From: Flavobacterium sp. TAB 87
Lineage (GTDB): Bacteria; Bacteroidota; Bacteroidia; Flavobacteriales; Flavobacteriaceae
Direction: 5' to 3'
Length of the DNA: 64,000 nt
NCBI RefSeq assembly: GCF_001529295.1
Contig: NZ_LLWK01000029.1
Span: forward strand, 1-64,000
The number at the start of each line of letters is the position of its first letter. Positions within the stretch are counted from its first letter, which is position 1. The translations under genes were made by a program, and so were the position numbers. The notes beneath the pieces were generated by a model, which saw only the letters and a program-made list of their open reading frames with translations, was not told the origin of the DNA and did not search any database. Positions 1 through 7,686 of the stretch are shown piece by piece.

Positions 1-345
1 TTATGTTTATGATGGGCACGGATTGCAAATCCGCGCTATCGAGTTGCACATTCGCCCTATCGAGTTGCACATTCGCGCTATCGTTTACTGGGAAGTGCTT
101 TTTTTTTGACATATATTTATGTTTATGGTGGGCACGGATTGCAAATCCGCGCTATCGAGTTTATGTTTATGATGGGCACTGATTGCAAATCCGCGCTATC
201 GAGTTGCACATTCCCGCTATCGTTTACTGGGAAATACTTTTTTTTTTGTTGACATGTATTTATGTTTATGATGGGCACGGATTGCAAATCCGCGCTATCA
301 CGTTGCAAATCCGCGCTATCGAGTTGCAAATCCGCGCTATCGAGT
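1..345. repeat. REP-like array of a 21-bp repeat nested in a longer repeat
   Basis: About nine copies of a 21-bp unit beginning TTGCAAATCCGCGCTATC (some read TTGCACATTCGCGCTATC) occur, for example at 23, 44, 65, 139, 182, 204, 280, 303 and 324. They sit inside a longer unit that starts TTATGTTTATGRTGGGCAC, present four times near 1, 118, 161 and 259. The junction GCACGGATT-GCA-AATCCGCGC folds into a hairpin with one mismatch. Because 21 bp is seven codons, long apparent reading frames run through the array on both strands, but they contain only repeated peptides and are not counted as genes. The array probably continues left of the window. Confidence 0.85.
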
Positions 346-510
346 GCGAGTGTAGTCTAAATCTTTTTTAGAAAAAATGCAATATCCTATTATAAATATA
401 TAATAAAATGTAAGAATAATCTTTTTTATTTTAAATTTTTTTATTATTGAAAATTGCTTAGGGTCACGTTTAGTGGAGTTTGTGCAACGAAAGACTTTGT
501 TTTATAATAA
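346..510. other. AT-rich spacer with nothing recognised
   Basis: This stretch between the repeat array and the terminator of the minus-strand cassette is very AT-rich. No reading frame, RNA or repeat could be supported in it. Confidence 0.5.
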
Positions 511-541
511 AAAGAGTCCAGACTAGGGGTCTGGACTCTTT
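511..541 (-). terminator. Rho-independent terminator of the minus-strand cassette
   Basis: The arms AAAGAGTCCAGAC and GTCTGGACTCTTT are a perfect 13-bp stem around a 5-nt loop. Reading the minus strand, the stem runs into a T-rich tail. It lies 26 bp after the stop of the last cassette gene, so it probably ends that operon. Confidence 0.8.
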
Positions 542-567
542 GCGGAAAGTTCTCGGTGGGAATAGTT

Positions 568-744
568 TTATTTTCTTGTCTTTCGAAACAGTATTTTTAG
601 TAGTATGGAGATACCGAAACTAACTATTGCCCCTATACTAGCTAGTGCTACAGTTTTTAGAATGTCCTCTGAGTTTAAATTTGGGACTATACTTAAAAAA
701 GTACCACTTGCCGTTGCGACGAGCGAATGGTTACTCGACTGCAT
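568..744 (-). CDS. Small putative membrane peptide, 58 aa
   Basis: This frame starts at ATG (complement of 742-744), inside the last codons of the upstream holin-like gene, and ends at TAA (568-570). A GGAG sequence precedes the ATG by two bases. The translation starts MQSSNHSLVATASG and has one hydrophobic stretch (about residues 28-50, ending SFGISILLKILF) followed by a basic tail, RKTRK. That is the pattern of a single-pass peptide with a positive-inside end. The tight overlap suggests translational coupling with the upstream gene, and the terminator at 511-541 follows. I do not recognise a family. Coding status is inferred from the overlap, ribosome site and membrane pattern. Confidence 0.55.
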   Translation of the reverse strand: MQSSNHSLVATASGTFLSIVPNLNSEDILKTVALASIGAIVSFGISILLKILFRKTRK

Positions 745-958
745 TCTCCGCTGATTTTAATTCGACAGTGAGCTGGCTTACCGCAGATACCACACCGCCT
801 GCTACGGCCAAATAGCCGCCGAGTGTTATTATGGCTGCGGGCAATGCTATGGGGGCTGCAAAAACAGCACTGCCAATGGCTGCCAGCAGTAAGCCAATTG
901 CGCGAAGGGTTTTGAAAAATTTTGGTGTGGGAGCTTGTGCTCTTTTGATTGCATTCAT
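731..958 (-). CDS. Small holin-like hydrophobic protein, 75 aa
   Basis: The 75-residue product has a basic N-terminus (MNAIKRAQAPTPKFFKTLR) followed by a long Gly/Ala/Leu-rich hydrophobic region (about residues 20-60), which could form two membrane helices, and a short acidic tail. Size and layout resemble small phage holins, but I cannot assign a holin family. It lies 12 bp downstream of the DUF5675 gene on the same strand and overlaps the 58-residue peptide gene by 14 bp, so it belongs to the same operon. Similar small proteins next to DUF5675 genes are, as I remember, common in Flavobacteria. The function is unknown. Confidence 0.7.
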   Translation of the reverse strand: MNAIKRAQAPTPKFFKTLRAIGLLLAAIGSAVFAAPIALPAAIITLGGYLAVAGGVVSAVSQLTVELKSAENAVE

Positions 959-970
959 AATTTTTGGGTT

Positions 971-1384
971 TTAATTTTCTACTTTGGATTGTGATTGAAT
1001 AAGGAGTAAAACGCTCTCTTTAGCGTCGAGTTCTCGAAATACTATAGCCGTAAGTTGTTGCATTGCTAGTCGAGATTTACGACCTTGACCAGGAGCAGCA
1101 AGTTGACTGACTGGTGCTATACAACCGCGGAGTTGCAGTGCGGCATTATTTGCTGGATGGATTAAGATTAGACTTCTATTGGGTACCTCTACTAGTTCTA
1201 GATGCCAGCCAAATTTTGTGCTGTACCGCTTCACTATGAAATATTCCCCTTCAGGAATACAAGAAATTTGGGGTCGATTTGCTTTCCAAGGCAATTCGAT
1301 GGTATGGCAGATGGTTTTTCCTTTATATACCAATGTTCCGTTTGTTCCTTCAGGGAAATAGATTCGGTTTAAGACTAGAATCAT
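971..1384 (-). CDS. DUF5675 family protein
   Basis: The 137-residue product matches what I know of DUF5675: an N-terminal GTNGTL (residues 13-18), IELPW (29-33), ISCIPEGEY (40-48), LIHPAN (74-79) and GCIAP (87-91). The conserved His76 and Cys88 are suggestive of a catalytic pair, but the activity of this family is not established. No signal peptide is present. The start ATG directly follows the stop of the TFYKTKDG gene, with no spacer, which suggests translational coupling. Members often sit in phage-like or cassette contexts next to small hydrophobic proteins, as here. A cell-wall role would be inference only. Confidence 0.8.
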   Translation of the reverse strand: MILVLNRIYFPEGTNGTLVYKGKTICHTIELPWKANRPQISCIPEGEYFIVKRYSTKFGWHLELVEVPNRSLILIHPANNAALQLRGCIAPVSQLAAPGQGRKSRLAMQQLTAIVFRELDAKESVLLLIQSQSKVEN

Positions 1385-2140
1385 TTATAGTCCGCTTACA
1401 GCTACCAAGGCTAGTGGATTGTACGACCCATTTTTTAACGCATAGAACTGGCCATTGACCTCCTGAAAGAATTCTATACCCACAGCAAGAAATAGTGGTT
1501 TGGTACTGTTTGCAGTTACTGCATTGATGTGGCTGATTGCGACAGTAGGTAGCATGTTCCACGGCAAAGTGGCCGTTTCATTGTTTGCAGAAACGAATGT
1601 TTCTGCTTCAAAATCTACTTCTGTTCCTGCTGAAATAATTTTAAAATGGGTTGTTCCAGAGGGAGCAGCTATCATGTTTGCCGGTACAAATGGTGCAATG
1701 GTTATTGAAATTTCGCCTGTCACTCGGTTGATGGTTTTGGTGTATTCGGCAAATAAGGTGGATCCCAAGGTACTTTTTATGTTGAATTCAAATCCCGCTA
1801 ACAGTTCGGCTTCGCCGTCAATAACGTTGCGTAAACCTCTTATGCTGATGAGGTCTGCCTGAATTACTTTGATCATAGATTGTGTCAATCGGCTGACCAT
1901 TCTGCTGTCTGCAGCATTTAAAAGCAAGGTGCGTATCGATGATCGCAATATTTTTCCTGCTTTACCGGCTCTGCCAAATTCAGCTCCATTTTCTCTAGTA
2001 CGTTGAAAGGCTGGATCAGTAGCCATTCTTTTGGCATCGATTCCGCCTTTTTCGCGAGCTAAGTGACCGTCTTTTGTTTTGTAAAAAGTAATATCTCCGA
2101 TAGTACCTCTTAATTTGATAATCCCTTTTTGTTGCGCCAT
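1385..2140 (-). CDS. Conserved Flavobacterial protein of unknown function with N-terminal TFYKTKDG motif
   Basis: The 251-residue product has no signal peptide or membrane helix. The N-terminus has a beta-like segment with GTIGDITFYKTKDG (residues 12-25), then a basic, probably helical stretch with RTRENGAEFGRAGKAGK (47-63). The C-terminal two thirds look beta-rich. I recognise the pattern as a protein found repeatedly in Flavobacterium genomes, but know of no assigned function. A paralogue in the same register lies at 3686-4453 on the opposite strand. It is the first gene of a four-gene operon with DUF5675 and two small hydrophobic proteins. A structural, phage-derived role is possible but not shown. 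Confidence 0.75.
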   Translation of the reverse strand: MAQQKGIIKLRGTIGDITFYKTKDGHLAREKGGIDAKRMATDPAFQRTRENGAEFGRAGKAGKILRSSIRTLLLNAADSRMVSRLTQSMIKVIQADLISIRGLRNVIDGEAELLAGFEFNIKSTLGSTLFAEYTKTINRVTGEISITIAPFVPANMIAAPSGTTHFKIISAGTEVDFEAETFVSANNETATLPWNMLPTVAISHINAVTANSTKPLFLAVGIEFFQEVNGQFYALKNGSYNPLALVAVSGL

Positions 2141-2769
2141 AATTTCTAAGTGTTAATTTATGAAGTATAAAATGTTAGGTACATTTTTTCAAACCTGATA
2201 AAGCCAATTTCGATGCATCTAAAAGCGGATTTATAGTACAAATCTTTCGCTATTTAATTTAAAATCAAAGTGGTAGGGTTCGTAACAGACCATAAAGGAC
2301 TATAATGGTCGTATTTGCCTAGTTTTGAATGAGCAGTAAGAGGTAATTGTTAATTATTAATTGTTAAGTATTAAGAAGTAATTATTAATTGTTAAGTGTT
2401 AAGAAGTAATTATTAATTGTTAATTATTAAGTAGTAAGTATTAAGAAGTAATTGTTAATTATTAAATAGTAAGTATTACGCAGTAATTGTTAATTGTTAA
2501 GGATTAACTAGTAAGGATTAAGTATTTCAATTATTGAAGTATTGAGTCTAAAGGATTAAGTAGTAAGTATTAAGAAGTTATTGTTAATTATTAACTAGTA
2601 AGTATTAAGTATTAAGTATTGGATTAGTGCGCAGTGAGAATTGGCAAGTAGAGTTGTTTGTTTGCTTTTATTAATACGTTTTAACTTGTTAATTTTATTA
2701 TATTTGAGTGGCCAATGAAATTCTTTTTTCTTTTTATAAAAGTAGAATCTTGGTCTCAGATGGACGTTT
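2141..2769. other. Intergenic region with promoter space and AT repeat tract
   Basis: This 629-bp gap separates two divergent genes, so both promoters should lie in it. I could not place a convincing TAnnTTTG box. Its centre is filled by the degenerate AT repeat listed separately. No reading frame in it looks real. Confidence 0.5.
2339..2628. repeat. Degenerate AT-rich tandem repeat tract
   Basis: The tract is built almost entirely from blocks such as TAATTATTAATTGTTAA and TAAGTATTAAGAAGTAAT, repeated with small changes for about 290 bp. The G and C bases occur almost only in the AAG, TTG and AGT steps. Such a tract can grow or shrink by slippage. It does not encode protein, and no regular spacer pattern like a CRISPR is present. 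Confidence 0.75.
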
Positions 2770-2973
2770 ATGAAGGCAGAACTGAAGAGAGTATGTATTT
2801 ACCCTAAAGATGTTCAGCGTATTACTGGTAAGAGTTATCGTTACGCGCGATTACTCTTGATTGCTATAAAAAAGAACTTGGGAAAACAAGAACATCAATT
2901 CGTAAGCATTGAAGAATTTTGTTTGTACACGGGCTTAAATTTAGAACTGGTACAGCCGCTGATTGTGGGTTAA
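2770..2973 (+). CDS. Small conserved Bacteroidetes protein, helix-turn-helix-like
   Basis: The 67-residue product begins MKAELKRVCIYPKDVQRITG and contains the pattern CIYPKDVQRITGKS-RYAR, then QFVSIEEFCLYTGL. I recognise this as a short protein widespread in Bacteroidetes and usually annotated as hypothetical. The order of two short helices followed by a basic segment resembles excisionase or MerR-type DNA-binding domains, so a DNA-binding role is plausible but inferred. It stands alone on the plus strand, is followed at once by a good terminator, and lies between the two TFYKTKDG paralogues. Confidence 0.7.
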   Translation: MKAELKRVCIYPKDVQRITGKSYRYARLLLIAIKKNLGKQEHQFVSIEEFCLYTGLNLELVQPLIVG

Positions 2974-3004
2974 AAAATGTGATGGTTCACCCATTACTTT
3001 TTTA
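2972..3004 (+). terminator. Rho-independent terminator after the small HTH-like gene
   Basis: Arms GTGATGG and CCATTAC (one G-T pair) enclose the loop TTCAC. An A-run precedes and a T-run follows the stem. It overlaps the stop codon of the 67-aa gene. Confidence 0.75.
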
Positions 3005-3685
3005 CACTTTATTCTAACCTGTTCAACAACTAGTTCAGTAATTGAAGGAATGTAGTTATAGTAAGAGCTCAGGGTGTTAATTTGCTTTTAATCGACTTTT
3101 ATTTGAGATGTATCTTTACTTATGCTCTAGCTTCAAGATTGCTTCTTTGAAGATCCAATTTCGAGAGGCGACTTTTATTTTTTAAAAAGCACTATTAAAA
3201 CTGTAAGTTTCTGTATTTGCTGTTTAGAGTGTATAGTAATTGATTGGAAGTTCTGTTTTTAAGTGGATTTCTCTTTCAACCACTCTATTAGGGCAAACGA
3301 TTTATACAAAACAGAGGGTTAAAGTGGATTAATTATCTATTTTTGCCATTGCTAGTTTTTTTAGAATTCTGTATAGACTTGGCAGTAAATTAGTTAAATT
3401 TTGCTAGTTGATGTTCACTGATTAATGCTTAGAAAGTGTTGGTGGGGATGCCGTAGGCTTGTTTAATTAGTGATTATAAATAATTAGTGTGTGTTACGCA
3501 CTGTAGCATATGAATAAATAGAGCAGTGAATAGTGCGTACGTTATTTGTAATGCGCTGCACGTATTGCTTAAGGAATACTGTTATTGAAGACTTATTACT
3601 TGCGAATTAGAGTACAGCACTTTTAGCTCTTCATCCTATTGAAAATAGTATTATATTAGATTTATTTTTACTTAACTTATAAAAG
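3005..3685. other. Intergenic region with nothing recognised
   Basis: This stretch of about 680 bp lies upstream of the TFYKTKDG paralogue. I found no reading frame with a credible start, no TAnnTTTG box close to the gene and no clear repeat. It may be decayed sequence. Confidence 0.4.
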
Positions 3686-4453
3686 ATGGCAAAATTAATT
3701 GGGCCTTTTAAAATTACGGGAAAGCTCGACGATTTGACTTTTTATGAGACTGCTGACGGTACTATCGTTCGTATGTGTGGTAAGACAGGAATTACGAAAC
3801 AACAATTTAAGGAGAATCCTATTTTTGATCGAATTAGACAGCAAAGTACTGAATTTGGACTTTGCTCTAGGAAAGCGAAGCGCTTTAAATTACTTGTACA
3901 ACCTTTTTATACTTATGCTCAAGAAGCTTCTACCTTTGGTCGTTGCATTGGATTGTTACAGGCTATTTTAAAAGAGGATGCTATAAATCCTATTGGAAGC
4001 AGGCACATATATGTTGGACTGCAAACTCCAACTGGCCTTGGTTTTTTAATTGGATTTGAAGGCAATAGTCGACGACCTTTGTCTGCTGTATTGCGAGAAG
4101 AGCTCACTTTTGATTGGAAAAGTTTGCAGTTGAATTTGAAAGTTATTAGCCCTAGTATTGCCATCGACTGGCCAGAATTGTCTACACAGGTGGAAATACA
4201 GCTCGCTGTAGCCAATTGGAATTGTTTGGGCGATACCCATGAAACACATTACAGCAATTCGATTGTTGTCTCGAATCGTACTGAAGAGGTTGTTCTGGAT
4301 TTTAAAATCAATGCTCCCCAAGAACAGGATTTGTGGTTGTGCTACATTCATTTCAAATTTAGTTACACTGCTGCTTACGGCAAAGTGAAGGTCTTGCACA
4401 ATAAGTTTAATACCACTTCTTTAATTGGCTGTTTGTCTTTTGGAGGGAAGTGA
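3686..4453 (+). CDS. Diverged paralogue of the TFYKTKDG protein
   Basis: The 255-residue product starts MAKLIGPFKITGKLDDLTFY and carries TFYETADG at residues 18-25, the same positions as TFYKTKDG in the protein at 1385-2140. The following RIRQQSTEFG (49-58) aligns with RTRENGAEFG (47-56) of the paralogue, so the two are homologous over the N-terminal 70 residues and similar in total length. The C-terminal parts differ strongly. No signal peptide or membrane helix is seen. It has no DUF5675 or holin-like partner downstream; the polysaccharide locus begins instead. The function is unknown. Confidence 0.7.
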   Translation: MAKLIGPFKITGKLDDLTFYETADGTIVRMCGKTGITKQQFKENPIFDRIRQQSTEFGLCSRKAKRFKLLVQPFYTYAQEASTFGRCIGLLQAILKEDAINPIGSRHIYVGLQTPTGLGFLIGFEGNSRRPLSAVLREELTFDWKSLQLNLKVISPSIAIDWPELSTQVEIQLAVANWNCLGDTHETHYSNSIVVSNRTEEVVLDFKINAPQEQDLWLCYIHFKFSYTAAYGKVKVLHNKFNTTSLIGCLSFGGK

Positions 4454-4608
4454 TTGGCAATTAGTGCGAAGTGAATAGTTGTGAGCGAGTAATGAAGTGT
4501 TTTTAGGAGTTACTTGATTGCAATTTACTTGTAAACCTTCTGCGAAACACTTAATTCTATTTACTCATCTCCTATATTTTTTAAAATTTAAAAAAGAATT
4601 TATTTTTT

Positions 4609-5478
4609 ATGCCCCATAGCCCGTCTGACAATGATCCTTGGTTGTTTGAAATAACACCAAAAAACAAGTTCTTTTCTTTAAACCTGCAAGAAGTTTGGCA
4701 GTACCGCGATTTATTAATGCTTTTTGTCAAGAGAGATGTGGTGACTGTTTACAAACAAACGGTTTTGGGACCATTGTGGTATTTGATTCAGCCATTGTTT
4801 ACCTCCATTACTTTTACCATTATTTTCAACAATGTTGCCGGAATTGATACTGGAACGGTACCTCCATTTTTATTTAATTTAGCCGGCATAACAGTTTGGA
4901 ATTATTTTACAGCCTGCTTATCTGGCACGTCGGATACCTTTCGAGCCAACGCTGGAATATTTGGAAAAGTATATTTCCCACGAATAATTACGCCACTCTC
5001 TGTGGTAATTTCCAACTTGCTGAAGTTTGGGATACAATTTTTTATATTCATCGCATTTTATATCTTTTACTACTTCAAAGGCGCAGCAATTGGCTTTAAC
5101 AGTTTAACACTATTTTTTCCTTTACTAATTGTAATGATGGGAATATTAGGGCTAGGACTCGGAATGATGATTTCATCAATGGTCACTAAATACCGCGATT
5201 TTAGTTACTTAATAGGTTTTGGTGTGCAGTTACTAATGTATCTTTCGGCAGTAATGTATCCGATGGAATTGATAAAAGAGAAACTACCCAGTTATGGCTG
5301 GTTAGTGCAATATAATCCGCTTGCGTACATTATTGAAACCGCACGGTACATGCTATTAAATGTAGGGGAAGTTTCATTACTAGGATTGCTATATACTCTA
5401 ATTATAACTTTAGTTGTATTTTTTGCTGGTCTATTGTTATTCAATAGAACTGAGAAGAGTTTTATTGATACGGTGTAA
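4609..5478 (+). CDS. wzm: Polysaccharide ABC exporter permease (Wzm)
   Basis: The 289-residue inner-membrane protein belongs to the ABC-2 permease family that exports finished O-antigen or capsule chains. The N-terminal cytoplasmic part carries RDVVTVYKQTVLGPLWYLIQP (in the first 65 residues), which is typical of Wzm/TagG-type permeases, and about six hydrophobic segments follow. Length is usual for the family. The partner ATPase is the next gene, though a 208-bp repeat-containing gap separates them. It is the first gene of the locus. No clear TAnnTTTG box was found in the 155 bp upstream. Confidence 0.92.
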   Translation: MPHSPSDNDPWLFEITPKNKFFSLNLQEVWQYRDLLMLFVKRDVVTVYKQTVLGPLWYLIQPLFTSITFTIIFNNVAGIDTGTVPPFLFNLAGITVWNYFTACLSGTSDTFRANAGIFGKVYFPRIITPLSVVISNLLKFGIQFFIFIAFYIFYYFKGAAIGFNSLTLFFPLLIVMMGILGLGLGMMISSMVTKYRDFSYLIGFGVQLLMYLSAVMYPMELIKEKLPSYGWLVQYNPLAYIIETARYMLLNVGEVSLLGLLYTLIITLVVFFAGLLLFNRTEKSFIDTV

Positions 5479-5480
5479 TT

Positions 5481-5560
5481 CCTCCCCCAGCCCCTCCGAA
5501 GGAGGGGAGCAAGACGCATTGAGGTAATCCTCCCCCAACCCCTCCGAAGGAGGGGAGCAG
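5481..5560. repeat. Two copies of a GC-rich hairpin repeat between wzm and wzt
   Basis: Copies at about 5481-5512 and 5529-5560 read CCTCCCCCARCCCCTCC followed by GAAGGAGGGGAGC. In each, CCCCTCC-GAA-GGAGGGG is a perfect hairpin. They are strikingly GC-rich in an AT-rich background. A related hairpin with CTCCTCGTCCTTCGCAGGAG lies at about 5644-5676, just before wzt. Such elements could act as a transcript-processing or attenuation point inside the operon. Confidence 0.85.
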
Positions 5561-5643
5561 GAACGATTTGATTTAATTGGAAAAGAATATTTTAATTTGT
5601 TTGAATTAATAGAACAAAAGGTGAAATTAGGTATAAATCACAA

Positions 5644-5676
5644 CTCCTCGTCCTTCGCAGGAGGCTGAGGGAAGGA
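5644..5676. repeat. Related hairpin repeat immediately upstream of wzt
   Basis: This element, CTCCTCGTCCTTCGCAGGAG followed by GCTGAGGGAAGGAC, resembles the two GC-rich copies upstream in base content and hairpin form. It ends about ten bases before the wzt start codon, so its GAAGGA could serve as ribosome binding sequence. Confidence 0.6.
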
Positions 5677-5686
5677 CCAAAAACAA

Positions 5687-6976
5687 ATGAGTAAAGACAT
5701 TATATTAAAAGCTGAGAACATCTCCAAACAATACCGTTTGGGGCAAGTAGGCACCGGAACTTTAAGTCATGATTTCAACAGATGGTGGCATAAAATTCGT
5801 GGTAAAGAAGACCCCTATCTTAAAATTGGCGAAACCAATGACCGAAGTACAAAAGGAGAAAGTGATTATGTATGGGCACTTCAAGATATTAATTTTGAGG
5901 TGAAGCGAGGGGAAGTTTTAGGAATTATTGGTAAAAATGGCGCTGGAAAATCCACACTCTTGAAAATTTTATCCAAAGTAACCGCACCAACAAAGGGAAG
6001 TATCAAGTCACGGGGACGTATTGCTTCTTTGCTAGAAGTTGGTACTGGTTTTAATCCAGAGCTAACCGGTCGTGAGAATGTCTATCTAAACGGAGCCATA
6101 CTTGGAATGACCAAGAAAGAAATCACCTCAAAACTGGAAGAAATTATTGATTTCTCGGGTTGTCAGCGCTACATCGACACTCCCGTAAAAAGATACAGTT
6201 CAGGTATGACCGTAAGACTAGCTTTTGCCGTTGCGGCTTTTCTCGAACCCGAAATTTTGGTTATCGATGAGGTTTTAGCAGTTGGTGATGCCGAATTTCA
6301 AAAGAAAGCCATTGGAAAGATGCAAAATATTTCTAAAGGAGAAGGAAGAACTGTTTTGTTTGTAAGTCATAATATGGCGGCAGTTAAAAGTTTGTGTACG
6401 AGGGGGATTGTTTTGGAGAATGGGAAAGTGGTTTTTGAGGGTAATGTTTGTGAAGCAATCGATAAGTATGCAGTTAGTCAAGATTTTAAAAATTTGGATG
6501 TAGAAAATATTAAAGCACGAAGAGGAACAGGAGATGTTATTTTTTCAAGGTTTTATTTAGAAAACAATTCAGAAAAAATAATAGACAAAGCCATTTCTGG
6601 AGAAGATGTTTTTCTGGTGTTTATATTGAAAATACAAGATAAGACGTGGAATAATATTGATTTAGGTTTTTCATTCCACGATTCTTACGGAAATTTACTT
6701 ACAGTTTTATATAGTTCGTTTCAAAATGAAAAATTTGACGCTCAAAACCAAGAATATTTAGTGGTTAAATGCAAATTGAATGAATTTAATTTTGCACCTG
6801 GGAGAATTCAAGTTATGGGACGAATAGTTTCAAATGAAATTGAATTAGACTGGCCACAAAATATTTTAGGAACGATTGATGTCGAAATGGGAGATTTTTA
6901 CAGAACAGGACGTAAAGGATATACGGATAATGCTAATTTTTTGATAAAAGGAGAATGGAGTTCAAAAGAATATTAA
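5687..6976 (+). CDS. wzt: Polysaccharide ABC exporter ATPase with C-terminal chain-binding domain (Wzt)
   Basis: The 429-residue protein has an N-terminal ATPase: Walker A GKNGAGKST (82-90), a Wzt-typical LLEVGTGFNPELTGREN (115-131), signature YSSGM (170-174), Walker B LVIDE (191-195) and switch His in SHN (227-229). Residues from about 280 to the end form the extra domain that in O9a-type systems binds the modified non-reducing end of the chain before export. This domain suggests that the polymer is capped or modified before transport. The 3' end overlaps the next gene, an FkbM methyltransferase, by 22 bp. Confidence 0.93.
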   Translation: MSKDIILKAENISKQYRLGQVGTGTLSHDFNRWWHKIRGKEDPYLKIGETNDRSTKGESDYVWALQDINFEVKRGEVLGIIGKNGAGKSTLLKILSKVTAPTKGSIKSRGRIASLLEVGTGFNPELTGRENVYLNGAILGMTKKEITSKLEEIIDFSGCQRYIDTPVKRYSSGMTVRLAFAVAAFLEPEILVIDEVLAVGDAEFQKKAIGKMQNISKGEGRTVLFVSHNMAAVKSLCTRGIVLENGKVVFEGNVCEAIDKYAVSQDFKNLDVENIKARRGTGDVIFSRFYLENNSEKIIDKAISGEDVFLVFILKIQDKTWNNIDLGFSFHDSYGNLLTVLYSSFQNEKFDAQNQEYLVVKCKLNEFNFAPGRIQVMGRIVSNEIELDWPQNILGTIDVEMGDFYRTGRKGYTDNANFLIKGEWSSKEY

Positions 6977-7680
6977 AAAAAGTAATTAGTTATTTAATAC
7001 CAAGTAGAATTGCGGTATTTCTATCTGAGTGTGTCAGGCCAGTTTATTCATTTTTTGATGTGAAATCATTTTCACAAGAGGGTGAAGATTTAATATTAGA
7101 AAGGTTATTTGAAGGTAAGAATTGGGGTATTTATGTTGATGTTGGTGCACACCATCCCTACCGCTATTCAAATACTTTCAAGTTTTATTTAAAGGGATGG
7201 CGTGGTGTGAATATCGATGCAATGCCAGGCAGCATGGATCTTTTTAATAAGTGGAGACCAAGAGATTTTAATATTGAAGCTGCAATTTCAGAAGAAAAGG
7301 AGATTTTGTGTTTTTATATTTTCAATGATTTAGCTTTAAATACTTTCGATGAGACAGTAGTTAAGTTGTATGATAATGATAAATATTTTAGGGTTATTGA
7401 AAAAAAAGAAATTGAAACTAAGAAATTATCTGATGTATTAGAAAACTCATTGAGAAATAGCGAACAAATTGATTTTATGAGCATCGACGTAGAAGGTTTA
7501 GATTTAGACGTTTTACATTCTAACGATTGGCAAAGGTTTAAACCATTAGTCATTTTAATCGAGATATTAAATGTAGCATCAATAATCGACGTACAAGATC
7601 ATGAAATTTATATATATTTAACGTCTAAAGGATATAAACTTTTTTCTAGAACTGTAAACACCTTTATTTTTAAATTATAA
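6955..7680 (+). CDS. FkbM family methyltransferase
   Basis: The 241-residue product has the SAM-binding pattern YVDVGAHHPYRYSNT (about residues 61-75) and the FkbM motif MSIDVEGLDLDVL. FkbM enzymes methylate hydroxyl groups, in polysaccharide loci probably on sugars. The ATG lies inside the last codons of wzt with GGAG three bases upstream, so the two genes are translationally coupled. Coupling to the exporter ATPase makes a role in capping or marking chains for export attractive, but this is inferred. Confidence 0.85.
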   Translation: MEFKRILKKVISYLIPSRIAVFLSECVRPVYSFFDVKSFSQEGEDLILERLFEGKNWGIYVDVGAHHPYRYSNTFKFYLKGWRGVNIDAMPGSMDLFNKWRPRDFNIEAAISEEKEILCFYIFNDLALNTFDETVVKLYDNDKYFRVIEKKEIETKKLSDVLENSLRNSEQIDFMSIDVEGLDLDVLHSNDWQRFKPLVILIEILNVASIIDVQDHEIYIYLTSKGYKLFSRTVNTFIFKL

Positions 7681-7686
7681 AAAATT

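Noticed and set aside
123..371. Apparent reading frames on both strands through the left repeat array
   Set aside because: They consist only of repeated peptides caused by a 21-bp unit, with no ribosome site or terminator.
1..4453. Complete prophage
   Set aside because: Only small holin-like proteins and a DUF5675 protein hint at phage origin. No integrase, terminase, capsid or tail gene was found.
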